From: Planctomycetota bacterium
GTDB taxonomy: Bacteria; Planctomycetota; Planctomycetia; Isosphaerales; Isosphaeraceae
DNA: 44,767 nt
Direction: 5' to 3'
Assembly: GCA_028291545.1 (NCBI GenBank)
Contig: JAQGHR010000147.1
Location: forward strand, 1-44,767
Below the pieces are notes generated by a model, which was not told the origin of the DNA, did not search any database, and saw only the letters and a list, made by a program, of their open reading frames with translations. Below, piece after piece: positions 30,445 through 38,485 of this stretch (position 1 is the first letter of the stretch; each line of letters opens with the position of its first letter). The translations under genes and the position numbers were made by a program.

Positions 30445-32700
30445 ATGCATAAAAACACACACGTCCGTCTCGCCGTCGCCATGTCGGGATTCTGGATCGG
30501 CGCCGCGTCGTTCGCGCAGGAGGTTGGCCTCCCCGCGCCACGCTTGCTCACGATGATGCCGATGGGAGGGAAGGCCGGGACCAGCTTCGAGGTCACGATC
30601 ACGGGCGAGAACATCGACGGGGCGAAGGAGCTGTCCTTCTCCGACTCGAAGATCACCGCGAAGCCGAAGGTTTCCGAAGCTGGGAACCCGGAGGCCTACA
30701 CGTTCGTCGTCACGATCGCCGCCGACGCACCCCGAGGGGTCCACGACGCCCGGATTCTGTCGCGGTTGGGGATCTCGTCGTCGCGAGCCTTTTCGGTGAA
30801 CGACCTGCCGGAGGTGACTCGGGTCAAGCCGGGTGCGTCTCCGGAGACGGCCCTGGAGCTCCAGCCGGATTCGATCTGCAACGCGGTGACGACTCCGAGA
30901 AGTGTGGATTTCTACGCCTTCCAGGCCACACAGGGAAAGCGCTTCGTGGTGGAGTGCGCGGCGCGCGGCATCGACTCGAAGCTGAACCCGGTGCTGATCA
31001 TCGCCGATGCCAAGGGACGCGATCTGGTGGCCGATCGTCGCGGCGGCCTTCTCGATTTCAAGGCCCCGGCTGATGGCAGATACTTCGTCAAGGTCCACGG
31101 CCTGACGTTCCAGGGAGGCCCCGAGCACTTCTATCGGCTGGCCTTGCTCGAAGCACCCGGCACCGGTCCCGCACCTCGACAGCCCTCGACCCGGTCGGTG
31201 AGTTCGTTCTCGTGGAGCCCGGAAGAGGGGGCAAAACTCCCTAGCGTCGCGGAGACCGAGCCCAACAACCAGCCCGCCGAGGCGCAGAAGATCACGCCGC
31301 CGTGCGAGGTCGCGGGCAAGTTCTATCCGGCCGCGGATGTCGACACATTCGAGTTCACGGCCAAGAAGGGCGAAGTCTGGTGGGTCGAAGTCGCGTCGGA
31401 GCGCCTCGGCTTGCCCACCGATCCCTTCGTCGTCGTGCAGCGAGTGATCAAGAACGGCTCCGAAGAGACGCTCGACGACGTCGCGCAATTCAACGATATT
31501 CCGAGCCCGATCAAGCCATCGAGTAATGGCTATTCGTACGACGGCCCGGTCTACGACGCCGGGTCGGCCGACCCTCTCGGCAAGCTCGAGATCAAGGAAG
31601 ATGGGGTGTATCGCCTCCAGTTGCGCGACCTGTTCGGCGGGACGCGGAGCGAGGCTCGCCACGTCTACCGCCTGAGCATTCGCAAGCCGGCCCCCGATTT
31701 CGCGCTGGCCTCATGGGCCCTTCACATGAACCTGCGTAACGGCGATCGCAACGCACTCTCGAAGCCCATTTCCCTCCGAGCCGGTTCGACGATGCCGTTT
31801 GAAGTCGTGGTGGTGCGGCGAGACGGGTTCGACGGCGAGATCGAGCTGGGGATGACCGACTTGCCCGACGGCGTGACGGCCTGCGGCTTGAAGATTCCGG
31901 CCGGAAAGTCCGTGGGGACCTTGCTGATCAGCGCCAAGGACAACGCCCCCCGCTCGATCGGTACCTCGAAGATTTTCGGACGCGCCCAGATCGACGGAAA
32001 AACCGTGACGCGGCCCGTCCAACTCGCCTCGATGGTCTGGCCGGTGAAAGATGCCAGCCAGGAGATCCCGAATCCGCGATTGGTGGCCGACGTGCCGGTG
32101 TCGGTCAGCCAGTCGGAGGGTGCCCCTGTCACGATCGCGCCGACCGAGAGCAAGGTCTGGGAGGTCAAGGCGGGAGACAAACTCACGATCCCGCTCAGGG
32201 TCACCTGGAGGAGCGAGTTCACGGGCGCCTCGATCAAGCTGAGCCCGATGGGAACCGACTTCGGGAGCGTCCCGGCGATCGACATTCCGCTCAACGCGGC
32301 CGGCTCGGAAGTCGTCCTTGACTTCGCCGCCTTGAAGACGCCGCCCGGCGAATACTCGCTCGTCCTGTACGGCAGCGCGGTGGCCAGGTACCGCTACAAT
32401 CCGGAGGCCGTGAAGTTGGCCGAGGAAGAGCAGAAGAAGACCGATCAAGAGGCGATCGCCATCGCCGAGGCCGCCAAGAAACTCGCCGAAGACGCGAAGA
32501 CCGCGCCTCCCGAAAAGAAATCCGACGCCGAGAATACCGCGAAGGCCGCGATCGGAAAGCAGAAGTCGGCCGAGGCCGCGAAGGAAAATGCCGCCCGACG
32601 CATGAAGGCCGCGACCGATGCGGCGGCACCCAGAGACATCGTCGATATCGTGGTGGCGGAACCCATCCGCATTCTTGTGAAATCCAGGGATCAGAAATGA
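30445..32700 (+). CDS. Secreted PPC-domain protein with C-terminal coiled coil (751 aa)
   Basis: Predicted periplasmic or envelope protein, non-enzymatic as far as can be seen. The start at 30445, 4 bp after the PSD1 stop, opens a signal peptide ending in ASFAQE. An Ig/IPT-like domain follows (MMPMGGKAGTSFEVTITGENID), then two PPC (pre-peptidase C-terminal) beta-sandwiches. Their markers are SVDFYAFQATQGKRFVVECAAR with DGRYFVKVHG, and ETEPNNQPAEAQ with DVDTFEFTAKKGEVWWVEV. Beta-rich segments continue to about residue 640. Residues 650-730 are then almost pure Ala/Lys/Glu, a long charged coiled coil. The stop overlaps the next start (ATGA at 32697-32700), indicating translational coupling with the WD40 protein. 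Confidence 0.8.
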   Translation: MHKNTHVRLAVAMSGFWIGAASFAQEVGLPAPRLLTMMPMGGKAGTSFEVTITGENIDGAKELSFSDSKITAKPKVSEAGNPEAYTFVVTIAADAPRGVHDARILSRLGISSSRAFSVNDLPEVTRVKPGASPETALELQPDSICNAVTTPRSVDFYAFQATQGKRFVVECAARGIDSKLNPVLIIADAKGRDLVADRRGGLLDFKAPADGRYFVKVHGLTFQGGPEHFYRLALLEAPGTGPAPRQPSTRSVSSFSWSPEEGAKLPSVAETEPNNQPAEAQKITPPCEVAGKFYPAADVDTFEFTAKKGEVWWVEVASERLGLPTDPFVVVQRVIKNGSEETLDDVAQFNDIPSPIKPSSNGYSYDGPVYDAGSADPLGKLEIKEDGVYRLQLRDLFGGTRSEARHVYRLSIRKPAPDFALASWALHMNLRNGDRNALSKPISLRAGSTMPFEVVVVRRDGFDGEIELGMTDLPDGVTACGLKIPAGKSVGTLLISAKDNAPRSIGTSKIFGRAQIDGKTVTRPVQLASMVWPVKDASQEIPNPRLVADVPVSVSQSEGAPVTIAPTESKVWEVKAGDKLTIPLRVTWRSEFTGASIKLSPMGTDFGSVPAIDIPLNAAGSEVVLDFAALKTPPGEYSLVLYGSAVARYRYNPEAVKLAEEEQKKTDQEAIAIAEAAKKLAEDAKTAPPEKKSDAENTAKAAIGKQKSAEAAKENAARRMKAATDAAAPRDIVDIVVAEPIRILVKSRDQK

Positions 32701-35498
32701 GTACGCCACGCCGACACAGCGCCGTTCGCCGTTCGTCCGTCGCCGCGATCCTGGGCGCCTGCTGGTGCTTGGCTCATCCCATGGCCATCGGTGCGGAGAT
32801 CGATTTCTATCGGGACGTCTATCCGATCCTGAAGTCCAACTGCATCGCCTGCCACAACAAGACGACGACCAAGGCGGCTCTGAACATGGAGACGCCCGAG
32901 GCGATGCGCAAAGGAGGCGACTCGGGCGAAGGCGTGATCCCCGGCAATGGCGCCGAGAGCCTGATCTTCCAGGCCGCGGCCCATATCGGGAATGTCGAGA
33001 TGCCGCCCAGGGGAAACAAGAGCGGCGCCTCGAAACTCAAGCCCGACGAGCTTGCGTTGCTGAGGGCCTGGATCGACCAGGGGGCCAAAAGTTCGGTCAA
33101 GCAGACCAGGCAGGTCGTCTGGCAGCCCCTGCCGCCGGGCGTCCATCCGATCTACAGCGTGGCGATGACCCGCGACGGTCGAGTCGCCGCCTGCGGTCGG
33201 GCGAACCAGGTCTTCGTTTACGACCTGGCAACACGACAGTTCGATGAGTCGCTCACGAACGCCCACAAGGCCCTCGTGCAGTCGCTGGCGTTCAGCCCCG
33301 ACGGCATGAGACTCGCCTCGGGGAGCTTCCGCGAGGTGAAGATCTGGAGGCGAGAAAACGGGCCCGTCACCTCGCGAAAGGGCGACCCGGCACTCGGCGT
33401 CGTCGTCTCGGTGCTCTCGGCCGACCGCAAGCAAGTTGTCTGCGCCGACAAGCAGGGAACCTTGCATGTGCTCGACGCCGCGAACGGAGAGTCACTCAAA
33501 ACGATCCCGACCGACGACCAGGGCGGCACTCCGCTTCTGAGCCTTTCTCCGGACGCAACAAAAGCCGCCCTCTACGGAACCAGGGGAACGCTCAGCCTCT
33601 GGAACCTCCTCGACGGTCGGCGGATCGCAAGCAAAGACGGCCTGCTCGGCGTGCGCACCCTGACATGGACGCGCGACGGCAAAACGATCGCCACCGGGGG
33701 AGAGGACAAGGTCGTTCGCCTCTGGCCGCTCCCGATTGGCGACGGGCCGGGGCTCGTCGCCTCGAAGGAATTCAAGGGCGCGACCGCGGCGATCATGGCC
33801 CTCGAAGCCGGGACCGATCTCCTGATCGCGGCGGGCGCCGATGGCAAGGTGCAGGTGTGGAACATCCCCGAGGCGAAGCCGATCCGTGAGATTGCGATCG
33901 CGGGCGTTGTCGCTCTCGGGCTGTCGGAGGACTCCAAGCGTTTCGCCGCCGGCCGTTCCGACGGTGTCGTACAGGTCTTCGACCTGGTTGCGGGGAATCC
34001 GATCATCGAGTTGAGTGGAGACCCCGAGACCAACGCGCGACTGGCCGCTCTCGACTCGGTCATCGCGGCGGAAGGTCTCGAAATGGCATTTCAGAAGCAG
34101 GAAGCGATACGCATCGAGGCCCAGAGCAAAGGCCTCGATGAACTGCTCAAGAAGGCCAGCGAGTCGATCGAGGCCGTCAAGAAAGAACTCGTCGAAAAGC
34201 AGAACGCGCTCAAGCCGGCGACCGACGCTAAGGAGGCGGCGCAGAAAGCCGCAACCGCTGTCACGGACCAGGTTGCGAAGGCCCCGGAGGGCAAGCCCGA
34301 CGCCGCGCTCGTGAAGTTGCAGAAGGACGCCGAGGAAAAGCTCATGGCCGCAACCCTCGCGGAGAGCACGGCACTGACGGCCTTCAAGGCCAGCGAAATC
34401 CACCTCAAGGATGCCGAGGCTGAAGCCCAAAACTACTCGTCGGCCCGGGCCCGCAATAAGACCGCCGTTGCCGCGGCCAACGCAGCCGACGCCAGGGCAA
34501 AAGCCGCACAGGACAAGGCCACGGCGGATGCAACCGCGACAAAAAAAGCGGCGGCGGACCACAAGCTTCTTCCTCTCGCCGTGCGGTTTTCCACGGATCA
34601 ACAAGCCGTCGGCGTCGCGTGGAGTGACGGCTCGCTGCGTGTGTGGGCCATCGCCTCCGGGCTGCCCACCCAGCATCTTCCCGGCGGCGGAGGGACGACA
34701 AACGCTTCGCTCGTGAGCTGCGGTGACAACGTCTTTGCAGCCTCCGTTGCGGATGGTTCAACCGCCGTCTTGAGCACGGCCTCGCGCTGGATCCTGGAGC
34801 GGACACTCGGAGGTGAGTCGGCCGACTCGCCATTGGTCGATCGGGTGAACGCCTTGCGATTCAGCCCCGACGGCAAGACACTCGCGGCCGGTGGAGGCGA
34901 GCCGACTCGCTCCGGCGACATCAGTCTCTGGGACGTCGCGAGCGGCAAGCTCGTCAATGAGTGGAAGGAACGGCATTCCGACGCGGTCCTCAGTCTCGAC
35001 TTTTCACCGGACGGCAAACACCTTGCCTCCGGTGGCGCGGACAAGATCGCGCGGGTCACGGACATTGCGAGCGGCAAGCTCCTCAATGTGTTCGAGGGAC
35101 ACACGCATCATGTCCTGGGCGTCTCGTTCCGCGCGGACGGCCGAGTGCTGGCAACGGCGGGCGCGGACAACTCGGTGGTCGTCTGGGACATGATTTCGGG
35201 AGAGCGGAAGAAGAAGATTGAAGGCTGGAGCAAGGAAGTCACGTCTCTCCAGTACATCGGGGCCACCAACCAGATCCTCACGTCGGCCGGGGATAACCTG
35301 GTCCGCATCGTGGACGATAACGGAGGAGTCGTCCGAGACATGGCCAAGCTGCCCGATTTCATGCAGTCAGCGGCCAGCGCAGCGACCGCCAGCCTGATGA
35401 TCGGCGGCGGCGAGGACAGCGTGCTCCGCGTCTGGAACGGGACGACCGGGCAGGAACTGGCCACATTTGGGCCGGACGCAAGCGCGAAAAAACCGTGA
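32697..35498 (+). CDS. Secreted cytochrome-c-like (PSCyt1) plus WD40 repeat protein (933 aa)
   Basis: Exported protein joining an N-terminal cytochrome-like domain to a beta-propeller. The signal peptide ends near MAIGAE. FYRDVYPILKSNCIACHN carries the CxxCH haem motif, and EMPPRGN supplies a possible Met ligand. WD40-type repeats follow from about residue 145 (SLAFSPDGMRLASGSF, TWTRDGKTIATGGEDKVVRLW) to residue 445. A charged Ala/Lys/Glu-rich coiled coil of about 175 residues (445-622) then interrupts the propeller, which resumes from about 625 (RVNALRFSPDGKTLAAGGG, LSLDFSPDGKHLASGGADK). The coiled coil resembles in composition the tail of the preceding protein. Function unknown; in planctomycetes such proteins travel with PSD1 and DUF1501 genes. 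Confidence 0.85.
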   Translation: MSTPRRHSAVRRSSVAAILGACWCLAHPMAIGAEIDFYRDVYPILKSNCIACHNKTTTKAALNMETPEAMRKGGDSGEGVIPGNGAESLIFQAAAHIGNVEMPPRGNKSGASKLKPDELALLRAWIDQGAKSSVKQTRQVVWQPLPPGVHPIYSVAMTRDGRVAACGRANQVFVYDLATRQFDESLTNAHKALVQSLAFSPDGMRLASGSFREVKIWRRENGPVTSRKGDPALGVVVSVLSADRKQVVCADKQGTLHVLDAANGESLKTIPTDDQGGTPLLSLSPDATKAALYGTRGTLSLWNLLDGRRIASKDGLLGVRTLTWTRDGKTIATGGEDKVVRLWPLPIGDGPGLVASKEFKGATAAIMALEAGTDLLIAAGADGKVQVWNIPEAKPIREIAIAGVVALGLSEDSKRFAAGRSDGVVQVFDLVAGNPIIELSGDPETNARLAALDSVIAAEGLEMAFQKQEAIRIEAQSKGLDELLKKASESIEAVKKELVEKQNALKPATDAKEAAQKAATAVTDQVAKAPEGKPDAALVKLQKDAEEKLMAATLAESTALTAFKASEIHLKDAEAEAQNYSSARARNKTAVAAANAADARAKAAQDKATADATATKKAAADHKLLPLAVRFSTDQQAVGVAWSDGSLRVWAIASGLPTQHLPGGGGTTNASLVSCGDNVFAASVADGSTAVLSTASRWILERTLGGESADSPLVDRVNALRFSPDGKTLAAGGGEPTRSGDISLWDVASGKLVNEWKERHSDAVLSLDFSPDGKHLASGGADKIARVTDIASGKLLNVFEGHTHHVLGVSFRADGRVLATAGADNSVVVWDMISGERKKKIEGWSKEVTSLQYIGATNQILTSAGDNLVRIVDDNGGVVRDMAKLPDFMQSAASAATASLMIGGGEDSVLRVWNGTTGQELATFGPDASAKKP

Positions 35499-35553
35499 TC
35501 GCCGTCAAACACCGGGTCCTTCGATTCCTTCACACTCATGCCGGTACGAATTC

Positions 35554-36978
35554 ATGTCATCGAACACTTCCCGGTCTCGATCCCGCATTCCTTGCCCAGG
35601 TCCGTTCAGCCGTCGAGGCTTCATGCGACTCGGCCTGACAGGCTTCGCGAGCCTGAGCCTGCCGAACTTGATGCAACTGCGGGCGGAGAGTCCCCGGGGG
35701 TCCAGCGACGAAAAGACGGCCGTGATCATGGTCTGGCTGCCGGGCGGATGTTCGCACCTCGACAGTTACGACCCCAAGCCCGAGATCGGCAGTGAGTACC
35801 GAGGCCCGTTCAAGACGATCGACACCAAGGTGCCCGGCCTGCAGTTCACGGAACTCCTGCCGCTCCACGCCCAGATCGCCGACAAGTTCACGATCCTGCG
35901 ATCGATGAGCCACCGGGGCCCGGGCCATCCGGCCGGATCCATGCAGATGCTTTCGGGTGACACCGATGAGCGAGACAAGACCAAGCCGAAACTGCCGGAC
36001 TGGATGTCGGTGGTCAACTATTTGCGCTCGACGGGTCCGCAACGTACGAATCCGCTGCCGAGATACGTGGGGGTGAACCCACCTCTGGAATACAACGGGC
36101 CTGCCTACCTGGGCGATGCGTTCTCGCCATTCTCGGTGCAGGACGATCCCAACAAGGCGAACTTCGAGGTGCCCAACATCGGGCTCGCCAATCCCGCCGA
36201 GGCGATCCGGCTGGGCGACCGCGTGGCACTCCGGCAGAGCATCGACAACATGCAAAGGAGCTTCGATCGCGAGGGCGAACTCGGGGCCCTCGATCAGTTT
36301 GAAACGCAGGCAATGACACTCCTCACCAATCCGGCGACGAAGAAAGCGTTCGATCTGTCCAAGGAAGATCCGCGACTTCGCGACCGTTACGGACGGAATC
36401 GTTGGGGGCAGCAACTCCTGCTGGCCCGTCGGTTGGTCGAGGCCGGCGCAGAGGTCGTCACCACCAGCCTCAACGGCCCTCAATGCGGCCGGGTCGGCAA
36501 CTGGGACGATCACGCGGTGAATCATCACGTCTTCGATGGGATGCGATTCCGCGCCGCCGCCTATGACCAGGCCGTCACGGCGCTGATCGAGGATGTCTAC
36601 TCGCGCGGCCTCGACAAGCGCGTGCTGGTGGTGGTCACCGGCGAGTTCGGCCGCACTCCCAGGATCGAGTACGACCGTAGTACCGGCGCAGGGGACGCGA
36701 GCGCCGCGGCAGGCACCGTGCAACCCGGCCGCGACCACTGGCCGCGCGCCTTCTCCAACCTGTGGGCCGGCGGCGGGATTGCCACCGGCCGTGTCATCGG
36801 CGCCACGGATAAGCGGGGCGAAGACGTGATCGAGCGAGTTTGCAGCCCCGGCGACTTCCTGGCGACGATCTATCACCACCTGGGCATCGACGGCTCCAAA
36901 GTCCTGATCAACGACTTCAACGGACGCCCCACACCCGTCGTGGATCACGGTAAACCGATCGTCGAGCTGATCGCATAA
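35554..36978 (+). CDS. DUF1501 protein, Tat-exported (474 aa)
   Basis: Member of the DUF1501 family, related in fold to the alkaline phosphatase/sulfatase superfamily, with unknown substrate. The ATG at 35554 gives a twin-arginine signal (SRRGFMRLG, residues 19-27) before a hydrophobic segment, indicating export in folded form. Family hallmarks are seen: MVWLPGGCSHLDSYDPKPE, RSMSHRGPGHPAGSMQMLSG, DRYGRNRWGQQLLLARRLVEAGAEVVTT, WDDHAVNHHVFDGM, VVTGEFGRTPRI and GRDHWPRAFSNLWAGGGI. Fourth gene of the operon, 55 bp after the WD40 stop. An IS1-like element lies 17 bp beyond its stop, so the native operon terminator may have been displaced. Confidence 0.9.
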   Translation: MSSNTSRSRSRIPCPGPFSRRGFMRLGLTGFASLSLPNLMQLRAESPRGSSDEKTAVIMVWLPGGCSHLDSYDPKPEIGSEYRGPFKTIDTKVPGLQFTELLPLHAQIADKFTILRSMSHRGPGHPAGSMQMLSGDTDERDKTKPKLPDWMSVVNYLRSTGPQRTNPLPRYVGVNPPLEYNGPAYLGDAFSPFSVQDDPNKANFEVPNIGLANPAEAIRLGDRVALRQSIDNMQRSFDREGELGALDQFETQAMTLLTNPATKKAFDLSKEDPRLRDRYGRNRWGQQLLLARRLVEAGAEVVTTSLNGPQCGRVGNWDDHAVNHHVFDGMRFRAAAYDQAVTALIEDVYSRGLDKRVLVVVTGEFGRTPRIEYDRSTGAGDASAAAGTVQPGRDHWPRAFSNLWAGGGIATGRVIGATDKRGEDVIERVCSPGDFLATIYHHLGIDGSKVLINDFNGRPTPVVDHGKPIVELIA

Positions 36979-36995
36979 CCGAAATCCGAGAAATC

Positions 36996-38227
36996 GGTGG
37001 TGTCTTACGGTCGCTGAACGGGGTAAGTCCTTGGTATCTCTGGCGCTAATGCGTTGAGCCGGCGCATGCCGCCGCAGGGATCACGGAGGTGCCGCCATGC
37101 CCGAGGACCTTTCCCGTTTCTGTTGCCTGAACGATCATTGCCCCGATCACGGCCGCCGCGGCGCCGGCAACCTGACGGTCTGTGCTCGCTACGGCAAGGA
37201 CAAGCAACGCCGGATGCTCTACTGCCGCTCGTGCAAGGCGCGGTTCTCCGAGCGCAAGGGGACGCCCTTGTTTGGCTCGCAACTGACCGAGGGGCAGGCC
37301 CTGTCGATCTTCGAGCACCTGGCCGATCGCAACGGTGTCCGCGCCACCGCGCGGCCGGTGAAGGTGAACCGCAACACGGTGGTCCGCCTCGCCCGCTTGG
37401 CCGGCGACCATGCCCGCCAGCTCCACGACGACCTGGCGGCTCTTTCCCCCGCAGACCCGTGAGGTCCAGTTCGACGAGAAGTGGTCGTTCGTCTACAAGA
37501 AGCAGGAGAACTGCGACCCCGACGATCCCGCCGACGATCACCGCGGCGACTGGTGGGACCACCTGGTCCTCGATGCCGAGAGCCGGCTGGTCCTGGCCGT
37601 GGTGCCCGGGGCGCGGGATGTCGAGAACGTCGAGGCGGTGGTCGCCGAGTGCCGGGATCGGACCGGGGGCGGATGCTGAACCTGATGACCAGCGACGCCT
37701 GCCCGGCCTACGAGACGGCGATCCGCCAGGCCTACGGCCAGGAGGTCGCGACGACCGCCGACGGCCGACCGAGCCGCAAGATGATCCCCGAGAAGGTGCC
37801 GCCGCCGGGGTTCTCGTACGCCACGGTCGAGAAGCGTCGGGAGAAGGGGCGGGTGGTCGAGATCCTCACCCGGGTGGTCTTCGGCACGATGGCGGCGGTG
37901 CAGGCGGCGTTGGCGCAGTCGACGGCGAGCCGGTCGATCAACACCTCGTTCCTGGAGCGTCAGAACGCCACCGACCGGCACCGTAACGCCCGCAAGGTGC
38001 GCAGGACCGACACATTCAGCAAGGACTGGCGGGTGCATGAGGCGATGACCGATTTCACGATCTACAGCGCGAACTTCTGCTGGCCGGTGCGAACGCTCGA
38101 GGGACGTGGCGACGACGGACACTGGCGGCGACGGACACCCGCGATGGCGGCTGGCTTGGCCGATCACGTCTGGACGATGCGCGAGTGGATCACGATGCCA
38201 GGCGTTCAACGGCGTTAAGACACCACC
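36996..38227 (+). mobile_element. IS1-like insertion sequence (~1.23 kb)
   Basis: Bounded by inverted repeats sharing 12 exact end bases GGTGGTGTCTTA (left end from 36996; right end reversed to 38227), with further partial match (CGxxxxTGAACG). It encodes an IS1-type transposase in two displaced frames. No convincing target-site duplication is seen in the flanks, so it is old or the ends are slightly misplaced. It sits 17 bp after the DUF1501 stop and 259 bp before the 3' end of the histidine kinase gene. Confidence 0.8.
37097..38218 (+). pseudogene. IS1-family-type transposase, two frameshifts
   Basis: The protein can be followed through three segments. 37097-37462 carries a zinc-ribbon (CCLNDHCPDHG, LYCRSCKARFSERKG) and a helix-turn-helix (NRNTVVRLARLAG). 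The next frame (37455-37679) has SPQ/TREVQFDEKWSFVYKKQ with the first catalytic Asp and RLVLAVVPGARDVENVEAVV. Back in the original frame from 37675 come LMTSDACPAY (second Asp) and NTSFLERQNATDRHRNARKVRRT (Glu) to the end. The first shift needs one extra base skipped near TTTCCCCCG, the second is one base short near GGGGGCGG. Both are homopolymers, so decay or sequencing error are equally possible; IS1-type programmed shifting is normally -1 and does not explain both. Confidence 0.75.
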
Positions 38228-38485
38228 AGCATCCTGATTTGATCGGATTTTGATATCAAGGCGTAGACGAAGGCGCCCGACATTCCCTCTCACTGCGACG
38301 GTTGGTTCGTGCCTCGGACCGCGCAGCTCCGGCTCCGCTCCTGGGAGGTCCTCGCCTGGCCCGAACGGGGCGGGCTGAGGGCTCAGGATCTATGGTCACC
38401 TACTCCGATGGGCGATCCTAGTGAGGGGGCGGGAGGGAGCGCGGACCCGCCGGCAGGGGAGAGTTACGAGTGCCCCGCTCACCCC
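38228..38485. other. Intergenic region between the IS and the histidine kinase
   Basis: 258 bp with no gene recognised; it lies downstream of both flanking genes (convergent). Confidence 0.4.

Noticed and set aside
36985..38237. Target-site duplication around the IS1-like element
   Set aside because: The 8-10 bp on each side do not match, so no duplication can be claimed.
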